Source: Nansenia antarctica
Taxonomy: Eukaryota; Chordata; Actinopteri; Argentiniformes; Microstomatidae
Direction: 5' to 3'
NCBI GenBank assembly: GCA_963989245.1
Contig: OZ022340.1
Span: forward strand, 33,577,210-33,641,209
Length of the DNA stretch: 64,000 bases
This document shows positions 20,346 through 33,000 of this stretch, in pieces (the stretch's first letter is position 1; every line of letters starts with the position of its first letter). The notes below the pieces were generated by a model. The model had not been told where the DNA came from. It did no database searches and worked only from the letters and a program-made list of their open reading frames with translations. The position numbers and the translations under genes were made by a program.

Positions 20346-20436
20346 GAGTTGTACACGTCGGTCGTGGGCAAGTGACTGTGGTGCACAAACTACGGGGCCA
20401 CGGTGTGGCTCAGTCATTTCCCCATCATGCATTGCG
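20346..20436 (-). promoter_or_regulatory. U1 promoter, copy 4 (variant PSE)
   Basis: The SPH-like site at 20419-20436 is unchanged. The possible PSE differs from all other copies by one base near 20397. Confidence 0.63.
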
Positions 20437-20711
20437 GCATATATAACATGTACAGCTACAGCATATTTTACAGTCCATCTGAGATCTTAAACTAAGCAAG
20501 AACACTGTATATCCGCCAGTATAACGAATAGAGTTCAGACGCATCGGCCAAATGGATTCAATGTGTTTTCTTTAATGTGTCGTTCCTTGTTTGTGAGTGA
20601 GAGTCGAGAGGACCGTGAGACACCCGGCTGCAATGCCGACATTGAACACAGGGAGAGTGGCGGCGCTGTTGCACACTAATTTGACTAGAAGCCGAGTCTA
20701 TCGTCGTGCAA

Positions 20712-20831
20712 TGTCCATACTCACTACGCGTTGTGATTGACAGTGTCCATACTCGCTACGCCAATCAGATGACAGTGTCCATACTCGCTACACCAATCAG
20801 ATGGCAGAGCCGAGTATAGACATCCCAATCA
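20712..20831 (+). promoter_or_regulatory. CCAAT-box cluster, segment 3
   Basis: Same three CCAAT motifs and downstream donor-like site as segment 1. Confidence 0.43.
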
Positions 20832-21710
20832 GATACCGGTTTGACTGTTTGTCCCGCCTTCAGCACAGAGGTTTGACTGTTTGAATGAAGACAGTCACGC
20901 CTTCAGCACAGAGCGAGCTGAGCAGAAGAGCGATCAGACTCTAGCCTTCAAAACGAGTGAGTAACTAAGTCATTTTGATATTAATATTTAATATTTTAAT
21001 AAGTCAAAGTATTTCTGTGTAAATGAAGCAATGTCCTTCACGAAGCATGCTAGTTAGCGCGTTAGCTAGTTCTTTTCACTCCGAGCAGTGTCGACATCGA
21101 TGGGGGTCTCCAATTGACTCCATTCAAAGTGATTTACATTCCCTGTCCGGACACATTTGAATTTTCACCGTAAGCCCCGGTAAGGCGACGTTATTAACCC
21201 GCAAAGAGTGTATCCCGGGCACCGTCTTTGTCCGCGAATAACACCGGCTAACGCTGGCTAGGAAGGTGGTAAAAATACAAGACTATGCTGGATAACTCCA
21301 CCATCAGTATACGGTCAGTTTGAAACATCAGGCATCATTCTGGCACCCCGGGAAGTAATGTTTTGAACCCCGAGAGCATGCATATATGTCTATCCGAAAA
21401 TAGTACACTCTCCTCGGCCACTGCACGCGCCTCTCCTCGGTAACGTGGAGGAACGAAAAGCTTACAGCACCGTGTATTCAGCACGGTTCTTTGCCGGCGT
21501 GAAAGCCCTATCCTATCCCTCTGCCTCTCCACTCAATTAATCCTTTATTCATTCATTCATTCATGTATGAATCCACCCATTAGTCCATTATGGACAGTGC
21601 GCTAGTTATGGGTGATTGTCAAATGTTTCAGATTTACACATGATTGGTGAAGATGATATGTACTGTCTGTCAGACCATATATCTTTTTTTTTATTCTGGC
21701 CCAATATGAT

Positions 21711-22197
21711 TTTCTCTCTCTCCTCCTCTCTCACCCTTATGTCTCTCTCTCCTCCTCTCCTCCTCATGTCTCTCTCTCCTCCTCATGTCTCTCTCCTCCT
21801 CTCTCACTCTCATGTCTCTCTCTCCTCCTCTCTCACTCTCATGTCTCTCTCCTCCTCTCTCACCCTCATGTCTCTCTCTCCTCCTCTCTCACTCATGTCT
21901 CTCTCTCCTCCTCTCTCACTCTCATGTCTCTCTCCTCCTCTCTCACTCTCATGTCTCTCTCCTCCTCTCTCACTCTCATGTCTCTCTCTCCTCCTCATGT
22001 CTCTCTCTCCTCCTCATGTCTCTCTCCTCCTTATGTCTCTCTCCTCCTCTCCTCCTCATGTCTCTCTCTCCTCCTTATGTCTCTCCCCTCCTTATGTCTC
22101 TCTCCTCCTCTCCTCCTCATGTCTCTCTCTCTCCTCCTTATGTCTCTCTCCTCCTTATGTCTCTCTCCTCCTTATGTCTCTCTCCTCCTCCTCTCTC
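21711..22197. repeat. Pyrimidine-rich minisatellite, segment 3
   Basis: Same tract and length as segment 1. Confidence 0.9.
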
Positions 22198-22203
22198 TGG
22201 TAG

Positions 22204-22570
22204 TTCAAGGATGAGGTGGTGAAGGAGGTGGTGGAGAGGATGTGTAATGACTTCTCTGGCCAGTGCTGCACCCACAAAGCTGCACCCACAAAAAGAAAAA
22301 AATGTGGAGACAATGCCAACCCAACTCAACCCTACTTGGTGAAGACAGGAACCACAGGCAACCGGTGAAAATCACAGGCATATGGGCTACCATGTCAGGT
22401 AAAATAGTCTTACTGAAAGACCTTGTATAAAAAATATTGATGGGAATCTATAGCCTGTATACCTTAATACTTGATGTCTTTTATTTTCAGAGAATCCACA
22501 GCTCCTGTTTGAAGGGACCGTGTTCCTGCCACTCCACAGAGAAGATCCCCTGACAGGCTGTGAAGAGTAG
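22204..22570 (+). pseudogene. Exon-like blocks, copy 4
   Basis: Same structure; LINE#1 follows at 22713. Confidence 0.38.
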
Positions 22571-22712
22571 GGAGCTTCTCTTCCCACCCTCAGCCATCAC
22601 TGACACCCTCCTGTTCCTACATCATAAATGTTTTTGGGAACCACGCCAACTTGTTGGGATAGGTATGAAGTCAACTGCCACCAATGGGCAATACTGTGAA
22701 ATTGTTGATAAA

Positions 22713-24367
22713 GGTGTTTTTTATTGGTTTTTATAAAAACGCAACACCGTGTATACAATCAATTAATCAAACAATCAGACATTTAAGACATTACATTCAA
22801 CAACAACCAACATTAAACTAACTAAAGTGCTCAGTGTTCAGTGTATTGTCCAGTGTAGTGTAATGTTCAGTGTTCAGTGTTCAGTGTCCAGGTTCCAGTG
22901 TCGGTAGGAGGCAGGGGTAAAAAACCTGTTCGCTGTGCATCCGGGAAAAAAATTCCCCTGCAGCCCTCTAGTTGTAGAGCGACTACTATCCAGTTTGCCC
23001 ACCAGTGCAAAGCCGTGGCTCCCCCACCTCCCTCCCCCGAGGGACCCCACACACCCGACTCACCCGACCCGCCCCACCACCGGCGCATCCGGCCCAGCCC
23101 ACCAGGCTCAGACTCCTGTAGCCCTTCACGAGGCTAGCCGGACCAGGCGCCCCAGCGGCGGAGCAGATCGAGCACGCAGGCCGACCAGAGGCCCCTGAGG
23201 AGAGGCCCAGAGAGCTCGGCGCATGGCAGGCAAGCAGAGGCGAAAAACCTGTACACAGCTTTTCCAGGGAAAAAGCTCCCTGGCTCTTCTCAGCTTGTTC
23301 CGGGCTGGGGGTTGGGGGTTGGCGGGTAGGGGACTGGGCCTGTAGCTGGGGGCCTGGAGTTGGGGGGGGGTGGCCCGGAACAGGGGGTTTGGGGTCGCTG
23401 AGTTGGAACCTGGGGTTGGTGCTGGGGTGACGTGGTGGTTCCCGCCGGTCTCTGCTCCTGGGTCTGGAAGCCTGGGTAGGTGTCAGAGCTGGATATGACC
23501 TGTGCCTGAAAAGTGTGTGCATTTTGGTGTCAGGCGGGTGATCTGTACTTCCCTGTGACCCAGTGGTGTTGGTCATCCTGGTGCTGGTGGTGCTGGCAGA
23601 GACGGCTGGTTCGGCTGTGGGTTGTGTGTGGTGATATTCTGGTGAGGGTAGGAAGTGGGTCAGTGCTGTGTACATGTGTAGGTGGTGGAAGGTGCAGTAA
23701 ACTTCCCTGTTGGTGTTGTGCGCTGCTCCTCTCCTGGTCCTTGTGATGGTGATACTGCTGACCAGGGCTTGTGCTGGAACGGTGGTGAAGGTGATAGTGC
23801 AGGAACTGGTGGTGTAGTGAGGTAGGCCCGGGGTGGGGGGGGGTTGGTCGATGCGGCGCGGCATGGGGGGGGGTTTAGAGGATGACGTCCTTCCATCTCT
23901 CCACCCCCCACACCGCTCTTGCTTGATCCGGGTTATTTTTAAAGTCAACAATAGCATGGTCCCTGAGGTAGAGGGTGATTCTCCTCCTCAGGGTTGTCAG
24001 GTGGACGCTCTGTTTCTGATAGACCCTGATGTTCCTCGTCTCCCAGAGTACCTGCTTGACGGCGCTGATGATCCTCCACTCTTGTTGTAGTTGGGGGGTT
24101 GTGCACCCCCCGGGAGGACCATACAGGATGTTCTCGCCCGTCAAGCGGGGCAGGGTCAGCAGGCTGTTTAGGGAGACAGAGGGAACAAACAGGGCCCAGA
24201 CCCGCCTGGCCACGGGGCACTCACAGAACAGGTGGTTAATGTGTTCTGTGTCCGTGCATCCGTGGGGGCATTTCTCAGTCGTTGCGATGTGCCGCCTATG
24301 CAAGAATTCCCTAGTGGGGAGACAACCATGAGCAGCCATCCAGGCAATGTCTTTTTGTTTATTGTTA
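22713..24367 (-). mobile_element. LINE#1, 5'-truncated Tx1-like LINE (segment 4)
   Basis: Uninterrupted 1.65-kb copy at the same site as in segment 3, flanked by GTGAAATTGTTGATAAA at 22696-22712 and 24383-24399. Relative to the segment 3 copy it lacks about 42 bp near 23512. It shows the LINE#1 state before LINE#2 entered. Confidence 0.93.
23875..24367 (-). pseudogene. LINE#1 ORF2 C-terminal fragment (segment 4)
   Basis: About the last 160 ORF2 residues with the C-terminal zinc knuckle. It differs from LINE#2 ORF2 at a few residues (for example CECPVARR for CECSVARR). Confidence 0.9.
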
Positions 24368-25519
24368 AGGTAAGGTGGTAAGGTGAAATTGTTGATAAAA
24401 GAGTAGTCCACAACATCAGGAACACATGCTACCTGAAGAATAGGTTTCTCCACTCTCATATGGAGTAACTCTCCCATGTCACACTGTGATGGTGGTCATT
24501 GTAGTCTGTCTGGGATGGAGGATGTCAGTGTAGTCTCTTTCAGAAGGACAGTTTAGTCTCTCTGTGGTGGAGGGGAATCTTGGGGGAGTTGTTACACAAC
24601 ACATTCTTGTTTATTTATTTATTTGTATTTTACATAATTAGAGTTAGTAGATTTGTGACAGCCCCCCAGTGTGTCTGAATTGGAGTCCTAGTATACTGTA
24701 CTTCCAAATGGTTTAGCATGGGGGGTCAGGTTCAGTACTAGATTTGGGCCGAGGTCCAATAGTGTCCTACCTACAAAAGGTTTTGTACATATAATAATTT
24801 TGTTCATATAATAATGTTGTACACATAATCATTTTGTTCCTATTTATAATAGTTCCTGCAATTTCCTGTAAATGTCTTTATCAATTAGTAATCCACAGTA
24901 TGATTATGTATTTGTGTATGTTGTTTTTTAAATAATAAAATGCTGAGACAATACTATGACATTCATTGTGTTCTTCATATTTCCAAGACATCTCAAGACA
25001 TCTTAAGACATCTTCATATTTCTGTGTGAATAAATGTAAATAAATGGCATTTAGGAAAAGACAAAGCACTCTCACACAAGTATACTTTTGATAAAATAAG
25101 CTGTATTTCCATGCAGGAAAATCAGTCCAATAACATGTGAATAAATGTAAATAAATGGCATTTAGGAAAAGACAAAGCACAAGTATACTTTTGATCAAAT
25201 AAGCTGTATTTCCAAGCAGGAAAATCAGTCCAATAACATCGCTAAGTCTGTTATTGTCATTGTTTGTACCAGTGATTAAGCCATAGGGCACTTAGTAACA
25301 CATGGCTACTTGGTATGTAGGAGATCTCATCTGTCACTCACGGTCAATGTCACCTCCCTTTTCTTCCTTGAACCTCCCACGTCAGGTGGTGCGACTGTCT
25401 ATGGACTATTATCCAATCACGTCTTCAACAATTGCACTCCGATACGACGGACCCCCTTTAGTAATGACTTACGCCAAATTGGTGCAACCCAGGCCAGATC
25501 TTTACTTTGTACAATTTAT

Positions 25520-25684
25520 CAGGGGAGAGCGCGAACGCAGTCCCCCACTACCAGAAATTATGCAATCGAGATTTCTACATTTGAGAAATTCGATGGGGTC
25601 AGTACAGCCGAAAGTGCAATGGCTGAGCCTCGCGCATGGTGAACCACCTTCTTGATCATGGTGTCTCCCTTGCCAGGTAAGTAT
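25520..25684 (-). ncRNA. U1 spliceosomal snRNA, copy 5
   Basis: Complete gene. It carries G-to-C at about nt 51 (ATGCGCG instead of ATGGGCG), shared only with the copy at 42948-43112. Confidence 0.92.
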
Positions 25685-25775
25685 GAGTTGTACACGTCGG
25701 TCGTGGGCAAGTGACTGTGGTGCACAAACTACGGGTCCACGGTGTGGCTCAGTCATTTCCCCATCATGCATTGCG
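25685..25775 (-). promoter_or_regulatory. U1 promoter, copy 5
   Basis: Same SPH-like site and possible PSE as copy 1. Confidence 0.63.
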
Positions 25776-26050
25776 GCATATATAACATGTACAGCTACAG
25801 CATATTTTACAGTCCATCTGAGATCTTAAACTAAGCAAGAACACTGTATATCCGCCAGTATAACGAATAGAGTTCAGACGCATCGGCCAAATGGATTCAA
25901 TGTGTTTTCTTTAATGTGTCGTTCCTTGTTTGTGAGTGAGAGTCGAGAGGACCGTGAGACACCCGGCTGCAATGCCGACATTGAACACAGGGAGAGTGGC
26001 GGCGCTGTTGCACACTCATTTGACTAGAAGCCGAGTCTATCGTCGTGCAA

Positions 26051-26170
26051 TGTCCATACTCACTACGCGTTGTGATTGACAGTGTCCATACTCGCTACGC
26101 CAATCAGATGACAGTGTCCATACTCGCTACACCAATCAGATGGCAGAGCCGAGTATAGACATCCCAATCA
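26051..26170 (+). promoter_or_regulatory. CCAAT-box cluster, segment 4
   Basis: CCAAT motifs unchanged. The donor-like site is altered from GTGAGT to GTGAAT, which weakens the donor. Confidence 0.43.
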
Positions 26171-27061
26171 GATACCGGTTTGACTGTTTGTCCCGCCTTC
26201 AGCACAGAGGTTTGACTGTTTGAATGAAGACAGTCACGCCTTCAGCACAGAGCGAGCTGAGCAGAAGAGCGATCAGACTCTAGCCTTCAAAACGAGTGAA
26301 TAACTAAGTCGTTTTGATATTAATATTTAATATTTTAATAAGTCAAAGTATTTCTGTGTAAATGAAGCAATGTCCTTCACGAAGCATGCTAGTTAGCGCG
26401 TTAGCTAGTTCTTTTCACTCCGAGCAGTGTCGACATCGATGGGGGTCTCCAATTGACTCCATTCAAAGTGATTTACATTCCCTGTCCTCTCTCCTGTCCG
26501 GACACATTTGAATTTTCACCGTAAGCCCCGGTAAGGCGACGTTATTAACCCGCAAAGAGTGTATCCCGGGCACCGTCTTTGTCCGCGAATAACACCGGCT
26601 AACACCGGCTAGGAAGGTGGTAAAAATACAAGACTATGCTGGATAACTCCACCATCAGTATACGGTCAGTTTGAGCCATCAGGCATCATTCTGGCACCCC
26701 GGGAAGTAATGTTTTGAACCCCGAGAGCATGCATATATGTCTATCCGAAAATAGTACACTCTCCTCGGCCACTGCACGCGCCTCTCCTCGGTAACGTGGA
26801 GGAACGAAAAGCTTACAGCACCGTGTATTCGGCACGGTTCTTTGCCGGTGTGAAAGCCCTATCCTATCCCTCTGCCTCTCCACTCAATTAATCCTTTATT
26901 CATTCATTCATTCATGTATGAATCCACCCATTAGTCCATTATGGACAGTGCGCTAGTTATGGGTGATTGTCAAATGTTTCAGATTTACACATGATTGGTA
27001 AAGATGATATGTACTGTCTGTCAGACCATATATCTTTTTTTTTATTCTGGCCCAATATGAT

Positions 27062-27533
27062 TTTCTCTCTCTCCTCCTCTCTCACCCTTATGTCTCTCTC
27101 TCCTCCTCTCCTCCTCATGTCTCTCTCTCCTCCTCATGTCTCTCTCCTCCTCTCTCACTCTCATGTCTCTCTCTCCTCCTCTCTCACTCTCATGTCTCTC
27201 TCCTCCTCTCTCACCCTCATGTCTCTCTCTCCTCCTCTCTCACTCATGTCTCTCTCTCCTCCTCTCTCACTCTCATGTCTCTCTCCTCCTCTCTCACTCT
27301 CATGTCTCTCTCCTCCTCTCTCACTCTCATGTCTCTCTCTCCTCCTCATGTCTCTCTCTCCTCCTCATGTCTCTCTCCTCCTTATGTCTCTCTCCTCCTC
27401 TCCTCCTCATGTCTCTCTCTCTCCTCCTTATGTCTCTCCCCTCCTTATGTCTCTCTCCTCCTCTCCTCCTCATGTCTCTCTCTCTCCTCCTTATGTCTCT
27501 CTCCTCCTTATGTCTCTCTCCTCCTCCTCTCTC
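27062..27533. repeat. Pyrimidine-rich minisatellite, segment 4
   Basis: About 15 bp shorter than segment 1, from a change in the TTATGTCT part. Confidence 0.9.
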
Positions 27534-27539
27534 TGGTAG

Positions 27540-27906
27540 TTCAAGGATGAGGTGGTGAAGGAGGTGGTGGAGAGGATGTGTAATGACTTCTCTGGCCAGT
27601 GCTGCACCCACAAAGCTGCACCCACAAAAAGAAAAAAATGTGGAGACAATGCCAACCCAACTCAACCCTACTTGGTGAAGACAGGAACCACAGGCAACCG
27701 GTGAAAATCACAGGCATATGGGCTACCATGTCAGGTAAAATAGTCTTACTGAAAGACCTTGTATAAAAAATATTGATGGGAATCTATAGCCTGTATACCT
27801 TAATACTTGATGTCTTTTATTTTCAGAGAATCCACAGCTCCTGTTTGAAGGGACCGTGTTCCTGCCACTCCACAGAGAAGATCCCCTGACAGGCTGTGAA
27901 GAGTAG
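27540..27906 (+). pseudogene. Exon-like blocks, copy 5
   Basis: Same structure; LINE#1 follows at 28049. Confidence 0.38.
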
Positions 27907-28048
27907 GGAGCTTCTCTTCCCACCCTCAGCCATCACTGACACCCTCCTGTTCCTACATCATAAATGTTTTTGGGAACCACGCCAACTTGTTGGGATAGGT
28001 ATGAAGTCAACTGCCACCAATGGGCAATACTGTGAAATTGTTGATAAA

Positions 28049-28908
28049 GGTGTTTTTTATTGGTTTTTATAAAAACGCAACACCGTGTATACAATCAATT
28101 AATCAAACAATCAGACATTTAAGACATTACATTCAACAACAACCAACATTAAACTAACTAAAGTGCTCAGTGTTCAGTGTATTGTCCAGTGTAGTGTAAT
28201 GTTCAGTGTTCAGTGTTCAGTGTCCAGGTTCCAGTGTCGGTAGGAGGCAGGGGTAAAAAACCTGTTCGCTGTGCATCCGGGAAAAAAATTCCCCTGCAGC
28301 CCTCTAGTTGTAGAGCGACTACTATCCAGTTTGCCCACCAGTGCAAAGCCGTGGCTCCCCCACCTCCCTCCCCCGAGGGACCCCACACACCCGACTCACC
28401 CGACCCGCCCCACCACCGGCGCATCCGGCCCAGCCCACCAGGCTCAGACTCCTGTAGCCCTTCACGAGGCTAGCCGGACCAGGCGCCCCAGCGGCGGAGC
28501 AGATCGAGCACGCAGGCCGACCAGAGGCCCCTGAGGAGAGGCCCAGAGAGCTCGGCGCATGGCAGGCAAGCAGAGGCGAAAAACCTGTACACAGCTTTTC
28601 CAGGGAAAAAGCTCCCTGGCTCTTCTCAGCTTGTTCCGGGCTGGGGGTTGGGGGTTGGCGGGTAGGGGACTGGGCCTGTAGCTGGGGGCCTGGAGTTGGG
28701 GGGGGGTGGCCCGGAACAGGGGGTTTGGGGTCGCTGAGTTGGAACCTGGGGTTGGTGCTGGGGTGACGTGGTGGTTCCCGCCGGTCTCTGCTCCTGGGTC
28801 TGGAAGCCTGGGTAGGTGTCAGAGCTGGATATGACATGTGCCTGAAAAGATACAGGAGTGAGAGAAGGGAGGTGTGCATGGTTTGTGTAGTGTGCATTTT
28901 GGTGTCAG
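28049..28908 (-). mobile_element. LINE#1, 3' part (segment 5)
   Basis: Duplicate of 10621-11480. The left target duplication is at 28032-28048. Confidence 0.92.
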
Positions 28909-30093
28909 GTGTTTTTTATTGGTTTTTATAAAAACACAACACCGTATATACAATCAATTAATCAAACAATCAGACATTTAAGACATTACATTCAACAACA
29001 ACCAACATTAAACTAACTAAAGTGCTCAGTGTTCAGTGTATTGTCCAGTGTAGTGTAATGTTCAGTGTTCAGTGTTCAGTGTCCAGGTTCCAGTGTCGGT
29101 AGGAGGCAGGGGTAAAAAACCTGTTCGCTGTGCATCCGGGAAAAAAATTCCCCTGCAGCCCTCTAGTTGTAGAGCGACTACTATCCAGTTTGCCCACCAG
29201 TGCAAAGCCGTGGCTCCCCCACCTCCCTCCCCCGAGGGACCCCACACACCCGACTCACCCGACCCGCCCCACCACCGGCGCATCCGGCCCAGCCCACCAG
29301 GCTCAGACTCCTGTAGCCCTTCACGAGGCTAGCCGGACCAGGCGCCCCAGCGGCGGAGCAGATCGAGCACGCAGGCCGACCGGAGGCCCCTGAGGAGAGG
29401 CCCAGAGAGCTCGGCGCATGGCAGGCAAGCAGAGGCGAAAAACCTGTACACAGCTTATCCAGGGAAAAAGCTCCCTGGCTCTTCTCAGCTTGTTCCGGGC
29501 TGGGGGTTGGGGGTTGGCGGGTAGGGGACTGGGCCTGTAGCTGGGGGCCTGGAGTTGGGGGGGGGGGGCCCGGAACAGGGGGTTTGGGGTCGCTGAGTTG
29601 GAACCTGGGGTTGGTGCTGGGGTGACGTGGTGGTTCCTGGGTCTGGAAGCCTGGGTAGGTGTCAGAGCTGGATATGACATGTGCCTGAAAAGATACAGGA
29701 GTGAGAGAAGGGAGGTGTGCATGGTTTGTGTAGTGTGCATTTTGGTGTCAGGCGGGTGATCAGTACTTCCCTGTGACCCAGTGGTGTTGGTCATCCTGGT
29801 GCTGGTGGTGCTGGCAGAGACGGCTGGTTCGGCTGTGGGTTGTGTGTGGTGATATTCTGGTGAGGGTAGGAAGTGGGTCAGTGCTGTGTACATGTGTAGG
29901 TGGTGGAAGGTGCAGTAAACTTCCCTGTTGGTGTTGTGCGCTGCTCCTCTCCTGGTCCTTGTGATGGTGATACTGCTGACCAGGGCTTGTGCTGGAACGG
30001 TGGTGAAGGTGATAGTGCAGGAACTGGTGGTGTAGTGAGGTAGGCCCGGGGTGGGGGGGGGTTGGGCGATGCGGCGCGGCATGGGGGGGGGAT

Positions 30094-33000
30094 TTAGAGG
30101 ATGACGTCCTTCCATCTCTCCACCCCCCACACCGCTCTTGCTTGATCCGGGTTATTTTTAAAGTCAACAATAGCATGGTCCCTGAGGCAGAGGGTGATTC
30201 TCCTCCTCAGGGTTGTCAGGTGGACGCTCTGTTTCTGATAGACCCTGATGTTCCTCGTCTCCCAGAGTACCTGCTTGACGGCGCTGATGATCCTCCACTG
30301 TTGTTGTAGTTGGGGGGTTGTGCACCCCCCGGGAGGACCATACAGGATGTTCTCGCTCGTCAAGCGGGGCAGGGTCAGCAGGCTGTTTAGGGAGACAGAG
30401 GGAACAAACAGGGCCCAGACCCGCCTGGCCACGGAGCACTCACAGAACAGGTGGTTAATGTGTTCTGTGTCCGTGCATCCGTGGGGGCATTTCTCAGTCG
30501 TTGCGATGTGCCGCCTATGCAAGAATTCCCTAGTGGGGAGACAACCATGAGCAGCCATCCAGGCAATGTCTTTTTGTTTATTGTTAGTACATTTATGATT
30601 AATGTTTTTCCATACCTGTTTGGAGTCCACGGCTGTGCTGGCCTTGGGGTGAGTAATGGTTTCCTTCGACCTTATGAAGGTCATAATGTCTTTGTATTTC
30701 CATGAGGCCAGCCCAGCCGCGGACAATCCTGTCTTGAAGGCAAAGTCCCTCCATATCTTGTAGACTGGAGGGGGGTCCCAGCTGTAGGGCACAGTGTGAT
30801 TTATTGATGCGGTCACCCTGAGTGTCCGGAGGATGGGTGTGGCATAGTATATTTCAAAGAACCTGGCTTTCCTATCTTTGTTGTTGATGTTGTTGATGAG
30901 GTTGGAGAGTCCCTGTGCCCTAATGATGTTTAGGATGTCTGGGACCCCTTTCCCCCCATTCTCCACTGTTTTGTACAGGGTGGTGCGTTTTAGTTTTTCC
31001 ATCTGGCTCCCCCAGACAAAGGTAAACATGATCCTTTCGATGGTTTTGGATACTGCTCTGTCTGGGGGAAACACCCTGCCCAGGTAAAGGAGAATGGGAA
31101 GAACAATAGCCTTCAGGACCAGGATCTTGCCTGTCATTGTGAGAGGCCGTGCACTCCACTCACAGATCTTCTTTTGGACCTGGCGGATGGTCTCCTTCCA
31201 GCTGCCGGAGGCTCCTCCATCTTTCTGGTAGGTGATCCCCAGCAGCTTAATGTTTTCCGTCTTTACAGGGAAGGAGGTTGCCAGGTTCTCCTGCCAGTGC
31301 TGCGACAGAAACAGCTCACACTTACCCCTATTGATCAGGGCGCCAGTGGCTGCACAGTAGTCCTCCACCACTTTCGTTGCTGTGGAAATGGAGCGACTAT
31401 CTGTGCCGACGATGGTAATGTCGTCCATGTACGCCACCACCTTGAGCCTCTCCCCCCGGGCCCCTGGTAGAGGGTAGCCCATGATGTTGGGGGAGCTCCT
31501 GATCTTCCGTAGGAACGGCTCCAGGTAGATGACGTACAGTAGAGGGGCCAAGGGGCATCCCTGCCGTACTCCAGCTTTGATGGGGAAGGGGTCTGTCAAC
31601 TGGTTGTTGATCCGAACTCTGCTCGTGATGTTGTTGTAGCAGAGTTCGGTCCAGTTGAGCAGGTGCTGGGGGAAGTTCATGCCCCTCAGGACCCTCTGCA
31701 GGAAACCATGGCTAACCCTGTCAAAGGCCTTCTCCTGATCCAGGCTGAGAAGGCCTAAAGGGGACCTCCGCTCCTGGGAGTGCAGGATGAGGTCTCTCAC
31801 CAGGAGCAGGTTGTCGTTGATGGACCTACCGGGGACGCTACAGGTTTGGTCAGGGGCTATAACTGAGGGGAGGAGGGTTTGAAACCGTTGGGTGAGGGCT
31901 TTTGTCATAATTTTATAGTCCACTGGGAGGAGATTGATGGGGCGCCAGTTCCGGAGGTCCTTGAGGTCCCCTTTCTTGGGGATCAGTGTGACCGTACTCT
32001 GTCTCATTGACTCTCCAAGCCTCCCTTCCCTGTAGACGGCTTTGAAGACCTCCGCCAAGTCCTCCTTGAGGAGATCCCAGAGAGTCTTGTAGAACTCTGC
32101 TGGGATCCCATCCGGTCCAGGGGCCTTGTGTGTATTCAAGGAGTGCACGGCCCGGGTGAGCTCCTCCGTGGTCAGCTCTGGGTTCTCACTCTCACCACCC
32201 TCGGGGACCCGGTCCAGACCATCCAGGAAGGTGGCCATGAGAGTCTCGTCGGTTGTCTTGATGTTGTAGAGACTCTCGTAGAACTCTCTTGCCACCCCCG
32301 GGATGTTGCCTCTGTCTGACACGGTGTCCCCATTGGTGTCGTATAGGGACAGGATAGGCTTGTGTTTTGACCGTGCCTTGCGGAAGAAGTGGCGTGTGCA
32401 TTTCTCCTCCTCCTCCAGGCCCTGGAGTTTTTCCCTGAACTGTTTCTTTTGTTGTTGCTCCCGGTAGAGGGTGGCAAGGTGTTGTTTGGTCTCAGCCAGT
32501 TCTCGGGCCACATCCAGACCACCCAGTTGTAGGAGACTTAGGCGTTGGAGGGCCGCGTTGTGGTGTTGAAACCTGGCCCTCTGTTCTGCCGCTTTCCTCC
32601 TTCCGACTGACCCGAAGTAGCCCTTTGTCCTGGCCTTAACCATCTCCCACCACTCTATCGGGGAGTCGAACAGTTCTTTTAGGGTCCTCCACTCCAGGTA
32701 GCGCCTGGAGAAGGAATGCACCACTGTTGGGTCCTGAAGGATCGATGTATTCATCCTCCAGGTACCCCTACCCGCTCTTGTTTGGCCATCCCATTCCAGG
32801 GACACTGTCAACATCCTGTGGTCCGAGAAGTGGGCCGCCTGGCTGGTCAGGGTTCCCATCCTCAGACCTGGCGAGAGCAAGAACATGTCTATCCTGGAGG
32901 AAGAATTCCCGGAGGAACTCACCCTTGTGTGTGTCGGCGGGGAGGTGCCACCGGCGTCTACCAGTTGGAAGTCGTCTATGATGGACTGAAGTTCTGTAGT

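Larger units (their letters stand above)
10262..22353. repeat. U1 array segment 3 (nested LINEs, 12,092 bp)
   Basis: Unit positions 1-359, then LINE#1 with LINE#2 nested in it (10621-19028), then the remaining unit sequence with one intact U1 gene. It shares with segment 5 a 12-bp deletion near 21144 (relative to segment 1). Segments 3 and 5 have equal length and differ by only a few bases where I compared them. Confidence 0.93.
22354..27689. repeat. U1 array segment 4 (LINE#1 only, 5,336 bp)
   Basis: Same unit with LINE#1 at the same site as in segment 3 but without the nested LINE#2. The U1 gene and all other unit landmarks are present. Private differences from segment 6 include 'actcatttg' for 'actaatttg' near 26015 and GTCG for GTCA near 26310. 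Confidence 0.93.
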
